Position numbers and translations under genes: made by a program. This document shows, piece by piece, positions 1 to 10,940 of a stretch of 64,000 nt of DNA (positions are counted from its first letter, which is position 1; each line of letters begins with the position of its first letter). The notes below the pieces were generated by a model, which had not been told where the DNA came from, searched no databases, and saw only the letters and a program-made list of their open reading frames with translations. This DNA comes from Pseudomonadota bacterium (GTDB lineage: Bacteria; Pseudomonadota; Gammaproteobacteria; Burkholderiales; Burkholderiaceae_B), in assembly GCA_023439305.1 (NCBI GenBank), contig JAEXOO010000044.1, positions 1 through 64,000 on the forward strand, in the 5' to 3' direction.

Positions 1-78
1 GCTAACCCCCCGCCCCGCGCGGGGCGTCCGGGCCGGCCGGGAGCCCGGGCTTTTCTCTGTCTTTTTTCCAGGCATGCC
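1..78. other. Left-edge intergenic sequence with GC palindrome
   Basis: Very GC-rich sequence before mccB. Bases 11-26 form a perfect 16-bp palindrome (CGCCCCGC/GCGGGGCG). A pyrimidine-rich stretch (51-69) follows. It may be the 3' end or terminator region of an upstream gene outside the window. No coding segment can be assigned here. Confidence 0.4.
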
Positions 79-1686
79 ATGTCAGTCATTGAATCCCGCA
101 TCAATCCGCGTTCCCAGGATTTCCAGGACAACGCCGCCATCATGCAGGCCTTGATCGCCGACCTGCGCCAGAAACTGCAGCAGACCGCTCTGGGCGGAAC
201 CGAGTCCTCGCGCCAGCGTCATCTGGCGCGCGGCAAGCTGCTGCCGCGCGAGCGCGTAGAACGGCTGCTGGATCCCGGCACCCCTTTCCTGGAACTGTCC
301 CCGCTGGCGGCCCAGGATGTGTACGACAACGAATCGCCGGGCGCCGGCATCATCACCGGCATAGGCCGCGTAGCCGGCGTGGAGTGCGTGATTGTCTGCA
401 ACGATGCCACCGTCAAGGGCGGCACCTACTACCCGCTGACCGTCAAGAAACACCTGCGTGCCCAGGAAATCGCCCAGCAGAACCGCCTGCCGTGCATCTA
501 CCTGGTAGATTCGGGCGGTGCAAACCTGCCCAACCAGGACGAGGTCTTTCCCGACCGCGACCACTTCGGCCGTATCTTCTACAACCAGGCCAACCTGTCG
601 GCCCAGGGCATTGCCCAGATCGCCGTGGTCATGGGCTCCTGCACCGCCGGCGGCGCCTACGTGCCTGCCATGAGCGACGAGTCCATCATCGTGCGCGACC
701 AGGGCACCATCTTCCTGGGCGGACCGCCGCTGGTGAAGGCCGCCACGGGCGAAGAGGTCAGCGCCGAAGACCTGGGCGGCGGCGACGTGCACACACGCCT
801 GTCGGGCGTGGCCGACCACTTGGCCGAAGACGACCTGCACGCCCTGCAGCTGGCGCGCCGCTGTGTCGCGCGCCTGAACCGCAGCAAGACTCTGCCCTGG
901 CCCCTGCAGGCCGTGCGCGAGCCGCTGTACGACCCGCAAGAACTGAACGGCATCATCCCCGCCGATACCCGCAAGCCCTACGATGTGCGCGAGGTCATCG
1001 CCCGCATCGTGGACGGCTCCGAATTCGACGAATTCAAGGCTCGCTTCGGCACGACGCTGGTCACCGGCTTTGCCCACATCCACGGCATGCCGGTGGGCAT
1101 CATCGCCAACAACGGCATCCTGTTCTCGGAGGCCGCCCAGAAAGGCACGCACTTCATCGAGCTGTGCTGCCAACGCAAGACGCCGCTGGTCTTCTTGCAG
1201 AACATCACCGGCTTCATGGTCGGTCGCAAGTACGAAAACGAAGGCATCGCCCGCCACGGCGCCAAGATGGTCACGGCCGTGTCCACGGCCGCCGTGCCCA
1301 AGTTCACCGTCATCCTGGGCGGCTCCTTCGGCGCCGGCAACTACGGCATGTGCGGCCGCGCCTTCAGCCCGCGCCTGCTGTTCCTGTGGCCCAATGCGCG
1401 CATCTCCGTCATGGGCGGCGAACAAGCGGCCAGCGTGCTGGCGACCGTGCGCCGCGATGGCCTGGAAGCCCGCGGCCAGAGCTGGAGCGCGCAGGACGAA
1501 GAAGCCTTCAAGGCCCCCATCCGCGACCAGTACGAGCACGAGGGCCATCCCTACTACGCCACCGCGCGCCTGTGGGACGATGGCATCATCCAGCCCTCGG
1601 ACACCCGGCGCGTCCTGGCCCTGGGCCTGTCGGCCGCCCTGAACGCCCCTATCGAAGACACCCGCTTCGGCGTGTTCCGCATGTAA
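79..1686 (+). CDS. mccB: Methylcrotonyl-CoA carboxylase, carboxyltransferase (beta) subunit
   Basis: This cytoplasmic subunit moves the carboxyl group from biotin to 3-methylcrotonyl-CoA, the biotin-dependent step of leucine/isovalerate breakdown. The 535-residue length is normal for the family. The crotonase-fold oxyanion segments are visible: GSCTAGGAY near residue 186 and GGSFGAGNYG near residue 414. The ATG at 79 gives the usual N-terminus (MSVIES...). The gene lies 20 bp before mccA, the expected partner, so the two form one operon. Other acyl-CoA carboxylase beta subunits such as geranyl-CoA or propionyl-CoA type are possible alternatives. The length and the neighbouring biotin carboxylase favour methylcrotonyl-CoA. 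Confidence 0.9.
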   Translation: MSVIESRINPRSQDFQDNAAIMQALIADLRQKLQQTALGGTESSRQRHLARGKLLPRERVERLLDPGTPFLELSPLAAQDVYDNESPGAGIITGIGRVAGVECVIVCNDATVKGGTYYPLTVKKHLRAQEIAQQNRLPCIYLVDSGGANLPNQDEVFPDRDHFGRIFYNQANLSAQGIAQIAVVMGSCTAGGAYVPAMSDESIIVRDQGTIFLGGPPLVKAATGEEVSAEDLGGGDVHTRLSGVADHLAEDDLHALQLARRCVARLNRSKTLPWPLQAVREPLYDPQELNGIIPADTRKPYDVREVIARIVDGSEFDEFKARFGTTLVTGFAHIHGMPVGIIANNGILFSEAAQKGTHFIELCCQRKTPLVFLQNITGFMVGRKYENEGIARHGAKMVTAVSTAAVPKFTVILGGSFGAGNYGMCGRAFSPRLLFLWPNARISVMGGEQAASVLATVRRDGLEARGQSWSAQDEEAFKAPIRDQYEHEGHPYYATARLWDDGIIQPSDTRRVLALGLSAALNAPIEDTRFGVFRM

Positions 1687-1706
1687 GCCCCGGGAGACAG
1701 ATCATC

Positions 1707-3731
<2,025 letters not shown>

Positions 3732-3757
3732 GGACTGCCCGGCGGCAGGCCGGCACA

Positions 3758-3786
3758 TTGCCGGGCCCGCGAAATCAGCGTACAGT
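3758..3786 (+). promoter_or_regulatory. Predicted sigma70 promoter of gluQ
   Basis: TTGCCG at 3758-3763, a 17-bp spacer and TACAGT at 3781-3786. The spacer end plus the -10 (AAATCAGCGTACAGTC, 3772-3787) recurs with one change before smg at 4903-4918, which supports both as promoters. Confidence 0.55.
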
Positions 3787-3795
3787 CGCAAGCAA

Positions 3796-3821
3796 CAAGG
3801 GCCCCCTGAACGGGGCCCTTG
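3796..3821 (+). promoter_or_regulatory. Strong stem-loop in the gluQ leader
   Basis: CAAGGGCCCC (3796-3805) and GGGGCCCTTG (3812-3821) form a perfect 10-bp stem with a 6-nt loop, 16 nt before the gluQ ATG. No T-run follows, so this is not a classical terminator. If the promoter at 3758-3786 is right, the hairpin sits almost at the mRNA 5' end. Confidence 0.5.
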
Positions 3822-3837
3822 CCGTTGAGACTCCGCC

Positions 3838-4749
3838 ATGACGCCCCTTTCTGACCCTTCCTATTGCGGCCGCTTCGCCCCCAGCCCCAGCGGCCCTCTG
3901 CATGACGGTTCGCTGATCGCCGCCATGGCCAGCTATCTGGACGCTCGCGCCAGCCGCGGGCGCTGGCTGCTGCGCATTGAAGATATCGACGCACCCAGAG
4001 TCGTAGCCGGTGCGGATCGCCTGATCATGCAGCAACTGCAATCGCTGGGCATGCACTGGGACGGCGAACCCGTCTGGCAGCAACAGCGACTGCCGCGCTA
4101 TCAGGCGGTCTTCGACACACTGCTGGAGCGCGGCTTGGTCTATGGCTGCGCCTGCACCCGCCAGGAAATCCAGGCAGCCTCGCGCCCGCCGGCACCCGGC
4201 TCGTACGAACGCCCCTATCCGGGCACCTGCCGCCATGGCCTCCCCGAAGGACGCCCGGTGCGCGCCTGGAGGCTGCGCGTGCCAGACGGCGTGGAGCACT
4301 TCACCGACCGCTGGGCCGGTCCCTTGCAGCAGGACGTGGCTCGGGACGTGGGCGACTTTACCCTGAAACGCGCTGACGGCCTGTGGGCTTATCAGTTCGT
4401 GGTCGTCATTGACGATGCCGACCAGGGCATCACCGATGTAGTGCGCGGCGCGGACCTGCTGGACTCCACCGCCCGCCAACGCGTACTGCAACGGATCCTG
4501 GGCCTGCCCTTGCCCCGCACCCTGCACGTGCCACTGGCCTTGGATGCTCATGGCCTGAAGCTCTCCAAGCAGAATCATGCTCCTGCGCTGGATCTGGAGC
4601 AGCCCCTGCGCACACTGGGCAGGGCATGGGCTTTCCTGGGTTTTGCCCCGCTTCAGGCGGACAGTCCAGACGATTTCTGGTCTCAGGCGACGGCCTTGTG
4701 GGCGCAGCGCTTTCCAGGCGTGGACGGCCAGGCAAAGGGTTTCAAATAA
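3838..4749 (+). CDS. gluQ: Glutamyl-Q tRNA(Asp) synthetase
   Basis: Activates glutamate and attaches it to the queuosine base at position 34 of tRNA-Asp; a paralogue of the catalytic core of glutamyl-tRNA synthetase. The 303-residue protein starts with the class I signature region RFAPSPSGPLHDGSL (HIGH-like). It carries KLSKQNHA as the KMSKS-like loop and ends soon after. The anticodon-binding half of GluRS is therefore missing, as expected for this family. A cysteine pair in YGCACTR is part of the family's zinc site. It is transcribed on its own from the promoter at 3758-3786. Confidence 0.9.
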   Translation: MTPLSDPSYCGRFAPSPSGPLHDGSLIAAMASYLDARASRGRWLLRIEDIDAPRVVAGADRLIMQQLQSLGMHWDGEPVWQQQRLPRYQAVFDTLLERGLVYGCACTRQEIQAASRPPAPGSYERPYPGTCRHGLPEGRPVRAWRLRVPDGVEHFTDRWAGPLQQDVARDVGDFTLKRADGLWAYQFVVVIDDADQGITDVVRGADLLDSTARQRVLQRILGLPLPRTLHVPLALDAHGLKLSKQNHAPALDLEQPLRTLGRAWAFLGFAPLQADSPDDFWSQATALWAQRFPGVDGQAKGFK

Positions 4750-4888
4750 ACCACACCTTCGGTGAGCCAGACTCGCCGTCAAGGCAGACATCGGCCGCCT
4801 CAGCATCCCAGCGACGCCCCCGGGCGCCCTGGCAAAAAAACCAGCATGACAGGTCATAAAAAACCCGCCTACGCCCGGAAACCCCCAT

Positions 4889-4917
4889 TTGCCCCGCACC
4901 GTAAATCAGCGTAAAGT
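4889..4917 (+). promoter_or_regulatory. Predicted sigma70 promoter of smg
   Basis: TTGCCC at 4889-4894, a 17-bp spacer and TAAAGT at 4912-4917. It is nearly identical in its 3' half to the promoter before gluQ (15 of 16 bases, AAATCAGCGTA-AGTC). The smg start codon follows 62 bp later. Confidence 0.5.
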
Positions 4918-4979
4918 CTGATACAACGGTTACCGAACCACTCAGCCTTTTAATCACTTAGGACGGCAACCTTATACAC

Positions 4980-5438
4980 ATGTTTGATATCCTGGTTTAC
5001 CTATTCGAGACGTACTACAACCCCCAGGCCTGTCCCAAGGCGGAGGTTCTGGCGCACAAACTGGCCGCTATCGGCTTTGAAGACGAGGACATCAACGACG
5101 CACTGAGCTGGTTGCATTCCATGGGCGAAACCTCCTCCCAGTGCCAGCCGCTGGAGCAGCAAAGCGCCACCAGCCTGCGCGTTTTCTCCGACCACGAACA
5201 ACACGTGCTGGGCGCCGACGCCATGGGCTTCATCACCTTTTTGCAGAATTCCGGCGCCTTGCCTGCACACCTGCGCGAAATCCTGATCGAAAGCGCCATG
5301 GCGGTGGACGAAAGCCCTGTATCGCTGGAAAAAATCAAGATTGTCGCCCTGATGGTGCTGTGGAGCCACGAAGCTGAGATCGATCACCTGATCTTCGAAG
5401 AACTGCTTAGCGACGACTCCACCCGCCTTTCCCACTGA
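4980..5438 (+). CDS. smg: Smg family protein (DUF494)
   Basis: Small acidic cytoplasmic protein of 152 residues, matching the usual length. The N-terminus MFDILVYLFETYYN and the segment FEDEDINDALSWL are typical of Smg. The precise biochemical function of Smg is not established. It is widely found near dprA and topoisomerase genes in beta- and gammaproteobacteria. Here topB lies 2.6 kb downstream and no dprA is present in the window. An AGGA (near 4960) lies rather far from the ATG, so translation initiation looks weak. A strong terminator follows. Confidence 0.88.
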   Translation: MFDILVYLFETYYNPQACPKAEVLAHKLAAIGFEDEDINDALSWLHSMGETSSQCQPLEQQSATSLRVFSDHEQHVLGADAMGFITFLQNSGALPAHLREILIESAMAVDESPVSLEKIKIVALMVLWSHEAEIDHLIFEELLSDDSTRLSH

Positions 5439-5449
5439 TCCCGCCTTCC

Positions 5450-5480
5450 AAAAAAAAGCCCCGCTCAAGCGGGGCTTTTT
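5450..5480. terminator. Bidirectional terminator between smg and the membrane-protein gene
   Basis: GCCCCGC (5458-5464) pairs with GCGGGGC (5469-5475) around a TCAA loop. There is an A-run before and a T-run after, so it can end transcripts on both strands from the two convergent genes. Confidence 0.9.
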
Positions 5481-5521
5481 CTTGTGCGCAATATCCGGCT
5501 TGCCGGGCCGGGATGCGCCGT

Positions 5522-8002
5522 CTACTGGATCTGCTGCAGTTGCGAGTCCAGCATGCGACGCAGCAGCGCCTGCCCCGAGTCGGACACGGCAAACTCGCCG
5601 TAACGGGCTTTTTCGAAGCGCTCGCCGGCGCCTTCCGCAAAAAACCAGGCATCGGTGCCCGGCGTCCAGCCTGACTGGCGGCGCTTGAGATCAAGAAGGA
5701 CGGCATCCTGCGGCTCGGCCTGACCATCCACACCCAGCCAGCGCCGCCCGCCATCCAGTTCCACATGCACCCCGCGCAACTGCGCCACCCCTCGGCCGTC
5801 CAGCTGCAGGCTCGCCTGCACTCGCCCGGCCTGAATCGCCGCCTGTTCCTGCTCGAACGGCAGCTCACCGATCAATGCGGACACCTGCTGAGACACGGCA
5901 AAATTCAGCGCCATATAGTCGCCCTGCATCAAGGAACGCGGATCCACCGGCGCCAACTCCAGAACCACAGCGCGCCCATCCGCCAGAATGCGCTCTTTCT
6001 GGACAATGACGGCATTGGCCACGCCCAGCACCAGGGCCAGCCCGATCGCCACACCCGCCACGACGCCTCGCGGCGCGCTGGCCGACGCCTGCGCCTGCCC
6101 CGGCGTGCGCCGCTCTCGTCCCAGCCAGGCCAACACCACGCAGCCGGCGCCGGTGGCCAACAGCAGCCAGGCCTTGTCCAGCAAGCTGATGTCGAGCCAA
6201 TAATAAAGACGCCACAGGCTGAACAGCCCCAAGACCACCCCCACCGCCAACAGGCTGAGATGTCGCCAGGCATACGCAGCCAGTATCCAGCTCAAGGCCA
6301 TCGCCACCGGCGGATAGGGCAGCCAGGCGGCGCATAGCGCCGCCAAGCCGGCAAAAGCCACCATGCCGACACGCGGCTGGTCGCGCCAACTACGCCAATA
6401 CAAACCCAGCAGCAGAACAGGAACGAGCGACGCCAGCACGTCAACCGCGTTAATGGACACCCGATCCAGAGACATATCCAGCCCCCAGCGCATGGCTTCC
6501 CAGGCCACGCTGCGCCATTGCGCCAGCAACAGCAGCGCCCAGAACAGCGGCATCCAGAAAGCGCGGCGCTCGTCCTGGCGGAAACTGCGATGCCCGAGCC
6601 AGAGCGCGAGCAGGAAAAAGCAAAGACCCGGCAAACCCAGCAGCCAGTCCGCCGGACCCTGCATCCGTTCCAGGCTGTGGTCGATCAGCAAATACTGCAG
6701 GCCGAGCAAGGCCCATGACGCCAAGAGGAAACGCAAGACGAACTGCCCCCGCGCCTGGCGATACAGCAAGCCCGCCACGATTACGCCCAACAAAGCGCTG
6801 ATCTCCTGGGGCCAGGGGTAGTAGCCATCAAGGACAGGCGCGCTAAGCAAGAGCACGGCGCACAACACCCAGCCGCCGACCAGATCCCGGCGCGCCAGCG
6901 TCTGGGCACGCGCATAAAGCAGGGGCGAGGCCAGCACCATCACAGCCCCGACGACGCCCATGGCGGCGATGCTCATGTCCAAAGAGAGCACCAGATACAG
7001 CAGCACCAGCAAGGGCAGCACAATATAGAGCACCAGTTTGACCAGGCGCAGATACCAGGGATAGTGCTCGTCGCCCTCGACATCGGCGGCAGCCTCGCCT
7101 GACACGCTATCCGGCTGGGCGTGTTCGCGCTTCCATTGCTGCAGATGGCGCTGCAGCACCCGCAGCAGGCCCGCTCCCAGGGCGATCAGCACGATCAGCG
7201 CCAACAAGAAGGAGCCGTCGACCAGATGGTCCAGCACTAGCGCAGACACAGCGCCATACGCGCCCAGCAATGCCAGGGCCGACATGAACAAGTCGCTGCG
7301 CCGCAGGCGGTAGATGCCATACAGCGCCAGGTAAAGCGCGAGCGCAGTCCAGCACCCCTGCTCAATCGCCAGCAAGGCAATGAAACCGGCCACCGCCACC
7401 GACGCGCAGCGCGCCAGCAGACGCCAGGGGTCGCGGCGCGGCCGCCAGACGGTTTCTGCCGCCAGAAGCAGCAGGGCGTTGATTCCCAGGCCGAGCCAAA
7501 TAGGCCAGGTCCGCATCCCGTCTCGCCACCAGTGAGTGATCTGCGTATCAATCCACAGATAGACGGCGGCATTGAGCACAACCAGCCACAGCACGGACAG
7601 GAACACGCTGCGCACGGTCAGCACCCAGGGCAGGATCAAGGCCGCCCATAGGGCGAACAACTGCCAAGGATCGGCCCCGGTCTGGTAGAGCTGCCCGATC
7701 AAGGCGAACAAGCCGCCGCAGCCCACGGCGGCCAATCCCGTCAGGGCCGCCGACACGCCCAGGTCCCGCTCCCAGGAGCCGTGGCGGCGACGCATCAGCA
7801 ACGCCAGCAAAGCCGAAACTGCGACGGCTCCCTGCGCCAGGACCAGCTTGGCCATCGGTCCCCAGCCCGACCAATTGGCGGCAATCCAGGTGATCAATCC
7901 ACTGGCCAGCAGCAAAACTGCGAGCCCCCAGGCCATTTTTGTCAGAAAGGCTCGCCAGTCTGTCGGCCATACGTTAGTCTTGTCAGGTCTCATAACTTGC
8001 AT
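5522..8002 (-). CDS. Large polytopic membrane protein (DUF2157/DUF4401 with GDYXXLXY C-terminus)
   Basis: About 826 residues from the ATG at 8002, chosen because GAGGTG lies 11 nt upstream. Starts at 7993 or 8077 are possible, but the latter would overlap topB. It carries about twenty hydrophobic segments. The N-terminal part (WITWIAANWSGWG-like start, then GGLFALIGQLYQTGADPWQLF) resembles DUF2157. A middle part resembles DUF4401. A periplasmic C-terminal domain contains QGDYMALNF, the GDYXXLXY motif. In many bacteria these three modules sit on two separate adjacent proteins; here they are one chain. Role unknown, probably an inner-membrane protein with an extracytoplasmic domain. It is divergent from topB. 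Confidence 0.75.
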   Translation of the reverse strand: MQVMRPDKTNVWPTDWRAFLTKMAWGLAVLLLASGLITWIAANWSGWGPMAKLVLAQGAVAVSALLALLMRRRHGSWERDLGVSAALTGLAAVGCGGLFALIGQLYQTGADPWQLFALWAALILPWVLTVRSVFLSVLWLVVLNAAVYLWIDTQITHWWRDGMRTWPIWLGLGINALLLLAAETVWRPRRDPWRLLARCASVAVAGFIALLAIEQGCWTALALYLALYGIYRLRRSDLFMSALALLGAYGAVSALVLDHLVDGSFLLALIVLIALGAGLLRVLQRHLQQWKREHAQPDSVSGEAAADVEGDEHYPWYLRLVKLVLYIVLPLLVLLYLVLSLDMSIAAMGVVGAVMVLASPLLYARAQTLARRDLVGGWVLCAVLLLSAPVLDGYYPWPQEISALLGVIVAGLLYRQARGQFVLRFLLASWALLGLQYLLIDHSLERMQGPADWLLGLPGLCFFLLALWLGHRSFRQDERRAFWMPLFWALLLLAQWRSVAWEAMRWGLDMSLDRVSINAVDVLASLVPVLLLGLYWRSWRDQPRVGMVAFAGLAALCAAWLPYPPVAMALSWILAAYAWRHLSLLAVGVVLGLFSLWRLYYWLDISLLDKAWLLLATGAGCVVLAWLGRERRTPGQAQASASAPRGVVAGVAIGLALVLGVANAVIVQKERILADGRAVVLELAPVDPRSLMQGDYMALNFAVSQQVSALIGELPFEQEQAAIQAGRVQASLQLDGRGVAQLRGVHVELDGGRRWLGVDGQAEPQDAVLLDLKRRQSGWTPGTDAWFFAEGAGERFEKARYGEFAVSDSGQALLRRMLDSQLQQIQ

Positions 8003-8064
8003 AGAGCGATAGGCACCTCGTATCATTCCGCGCATCGCTGCGGAATTGCTGTCACTGGAATCAT

Positions 8065-10671
8065 ATGGATAAAACACTCATCATTGCCGAGAAACCTTCT
8101 GTCGCCGTAGATATATCACGAGCATTAGGCGGTTTCACGCGAGAAGGTGACTATTTTGAAAGCGATCGCTACGTACTGGCCTCCAGTATTGGTCATCTGC
8201 TGAGCCTGGTGGCGCCCAATGATCCCGTACGCGGCAAGTGGAGCTTCACGCATCTGCCCGTCATCCCTCCTCAGTTCGAGCTCAATCCCACCGACAAAAA
8301 GTCGACCGAACGCCTGAAGCTGCTAGTCAAGCTGATCAAGCGCAAGGATGTCACCGCGGTTATCAACGCCTGTGACGCGGGACGCGAGGGCGAACTGATC
8401 TTCCGCTACATCATGCAGTACGCAGGCGCCAAAAAGCCGGTGCAGCGCCTGTGGCTGCGCTCCATGACCCAGACTGCCATCCGCGAAGCCTTCGAGAACC
8501 TGCGCGACGACGAAGACATGAAGCCGCTCGAATCGGCCGCGCGCTCACGCGCCGAGGCCGACTGGCTGGTGGGCATCAACGGCACCCGGGCCATGACGGC
8601 CTTCAACAGCAAGGACGGCGGCTTTTTCAAGACGCCGGTCGGCCGCGTGCAGACGCCGACGCTGGCCATCGTGAACGAACGCGAAAATCGCATCCGCCAG
8701 TTCGTGTCGCGCGATTACTGGGAAGTGCACGCCGACTTCATCGCCGCCGCCGGCTTGTATGCGGGCCGCTGGTTCGACCCCAAGTTCGTCAAGGACGAGC
8801 ACGACCCCGAGAAACGGGATTCGCGCCTGTGGTCGCTCGCCGCCGCGCAAAGCATCGTGGCCGCCTGCCGCGACAAGCCGGGCATCGTGACGGAAGAGTC
8901 CAAGCCCAGCACGCAGATGTCGCCCGCCTTGTTCGACCTGACCTCGCTGCAGCGCGAAGCCAACTCGCGCTTCGGCTTTTCCGCCAAGACCACGCTGTCG
9001 CTGGCCCAGACCCTGTACGAGCGCCACAAGGCCCTGACCTATCCGCGTACCGACTCGCGCTACCTGCCTGAAGACTACGTGGGCACGGTCAAGGACACCA
9101 TGCGCGCCCTGGCCGACAGCAGCACCCCTGCCAGCGCGTCGGTGCAGCCTTTCGCCCGCACCGTGGTCGAAAACAGCTGGGTCAAGCCCAACCGCCGCAT
9201 CTTCGACAACAAGAAGGTGTCGGACCACTTCGCCATCATTCCCACGCTGCAAATCCCGCGCGAGCTGAGCGATGCCGAAAACAAGATCTACGAACTGATC
9301 ACGCGCCGCTTCCTGGCCGTGTTCTTCCCGACCGCAGAATTCAAAGTCACCACCCGCATTACGGAAGTCTCCGGCCATCACTTCAAGACCGAAGGCAAAG
9401 TGCTGGTGTCGCCGGGCTGGCTGGCCATCTATGGCCGCGACGCTCAGGGCGAAGACGCCTCGCTGGTGCCCGTGGCCGATGGCGAGAAAGTGCGCACTGA
9501 AGACGTCGCCCCCAAGGGTTTGGCCACCAAACCGCCAGCGCGCTTCACCGAAGCCACGCTGCTGTCGGCCATGGAAGGGGCCGGCAAGCTGGTGGACGAC
9601 GAGGCCCTGCGCGAAGCCATGTCCGAGCGCGGACTGGGCACGCCGGCCACAAGGGCGGCCATTATCGAAGGGCTGCTCAACGAAGGCTACTTGCGCCGCG
9701 AAGGACGCGAACTGGTGCCCAGCGCCAAGGCGCGCCAATTGATGACGCTGCTCTCGGGCCTGGGGGTCAGCGAGCTGACCTCGCCCGAACTGACCGGCGA
9801 ATGGGAACATCAGCTCAAGCAGATCGAACAGCGCCAGTTGGACCGCGATGTCTTCATGCGCGAGATCGCCCAGATGACCCAGGTCATCGTCAAGCGCGCC
9901 AAGGAATACGAGCGCGACACCGTGCCCGGCGACTACGCCACGCTGCAAACTCCGTGCCCCAAGTGCGGCAGTGTGGTCAAGGAAAACTACCGTCGCTTCG
10001 CCTGCACATCCTGCGATTTTTCGATCGGCAAGCATCCGGGTGGCCGCACGTTCGAGCTGCCCGAAGTGGAAGAGCTGCTGGCCAAGAAGGAGCTGGGCCC
10101 GCTGCCCGGCTTCATCAGCAAGATGGGTCGCCCCTTTGCCGCCATTTTGCGCATCACCGACGAGTACAAGCTGGAATTCGACTTCGGCCAGAATGACGAA
10201 GACGACGACGAAGCCATCGACTTCAGCGGCCAGACCCCGGTCGGCCCGTGCCCCAAGTGCCAGTCCTCCGTGTTCGAGCACGGGCTTCGCTTTGTGTGCG
10301 AAAAGTCGGTAGGTCCCGCCAAGTCCTGCGATTTCCGCAGCAGCAAAGTCATTTTGCAGCAGGAGATCACCCGCGAGCAGATGAGCAAACTGCTGAACGA
10401 AGGCAAGACCGACCTGCTGGACGGCTTTGTGTCGTCGCGCACCAACCGCAAGTTCAAGGCCTTCCTGGTGCGCCAGCCCGACGGCAAAGTCGGCTTTGAG
10501 TTCGAGCCACGCCCCGAAAAGCCGGGCCGCAAGACGGCCGCCAAGAAGACAACAGCCAAGGCCGCCACTAAAACAGCAGCCAAAAAGACCGCCGCCAAGA
10601 AAACGGCTGCGAAAAAGACGGCTGTGAAGAAAACGGCCGCCAAGAAAGCAGCGGCCAAGACGGCGGAATAA
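8065..10671 (+). CDS. topB: DNA topoisomerase III with histone-H1-like C-terminal tail
   Basis: Type IA topoisomerase of 868 residues that relaxes and decatenates DNA through a 5'-phosphotyrosine. Visible are the Toprim domain (IIAEKPSVA at the N-terminus, DAGREGE near residue 104), the catalytic tyrosine in LTYPRTDSRYLP (about Tyr326), and two C-terminal zinc-ribbon-like repeats (CPKCGS...CTSCDF and CPKCQS...CEK...C). A final 50-residue tail of AAKKT repeats follows. The tail resembles bacterial histone-H1-like proteins and should bind DNA non-specifically. The ATG at 8065 is preceded by GGAATCAT. A strong terminator follows. Confidence 0.93.
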   Translation: MDKTLIIAEKPSVAVDISRALGGFTREGDYFESDRYVLASSIGHLLSLVAPNDPVRGKWSFTHLPVIPPQFELNPTDKKSTERLKLLVKLIKRKDVTAVINACDAGREGELIFRYIMQYAGAKKPVQRLWLRSMTQTAIREAFENLRDDEDMKPLESAARSRAEADWLVGINGTRAMTAFNSKDGGFFKTPVGRVQTPTLAIVNERENRIRQFVSRDYWEVHADFIAAAGLYAGRWFDPKFVKDEHDPEKRDSRLWSLAAAQSIVAACRDKPGIVTEESKPSTQMSPALFDLTSLQREANSRFGFSAKTTLSLAQTLYERHKALTYPRTDSRYLPEDYVGTVKDTMRALADSSTPASASVQPFARTVVENSWVKPNRRIFDNKKVSDHFAIIPTLQIPRELSDAENKIYELITRRFLAVFFPTAEFKVTTRITEVSGHHFKTEGKVLVSPGWLAIYGRDAQGEDASLVPVADGEKVRTEDVAPKGLATKPPARFTEATLLSAMEGAGKLVDDEALREAMSERGLGTPATRAAIIEGLLNEGYLRREGRELVPSAKARQLMTLLSGLGVSELTSPELTGEWEHQLKQIEQRQLDRDVFMREIAQMTQVIVKRAKEYERDTVPGDYATLQTPCPKCGSVVKENYRRFACTSCDFSIGKHPGGRTFELPEVEELLAKKELGPLPGFISKMGRPFAAILRITDEYKLEFDFGQNDEDDDEAIDFSGQTPVGPCPKCQSSVFEHGLRFVCEKSVGPAKSCDFRSSKVILQQEITREQMSKLLNEGKTDLLDGFVSSRTNRKFKAFLVRQPDGKVGFEFEPRPEKPGRKTAAKKTTAKAATKTAAKKTAAKKTAAKKTAVKKTAAKKAAAKTAE

Positions 10672-10691
10672 GGCGTTCTAAACGCAGAGCA

Positions 10692-10721
10692 AGTGGCCTC
10701 CGAATGGGGGCCGCTTTTTTT
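10692..10721 (+). terminator. Rho-independent terminator of topB
   Basis: Stem AGTGGCCTCC (10692-10701) with GGGGGCCGCT (10706-10715), 10 pairs including two G.U, GAAT loop, then seven T. Confidence 0.9.
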
Positions 10722-10940
10722 GAGTCCATATCCTCCAGGGCTTTGACTGGCTGGCAAATCGTCTGGACCCGATACAGCACATCCTGATCAGCTTGAGGGA
10801 AAGGAGAGCCTGCACCACCGCTTACCCTCCAGGCAACAAGGCCTTCAGCAATCTCGACAAGCAGGCATAGACAATACTTCGGCGCGCTCGCCTAAACTCA
10901 AGGCTTCTATTCAGGTAACGATGGCAAAGAATCCCTGTGA
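10722..10940. other. Intergenic sequence without recognised gene
   Basis: About 220 bp between the topB terminator and palindromic element A. No open frame with coding character and no obvious promoter or RNA fold was seen. Confidence 0.5.
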
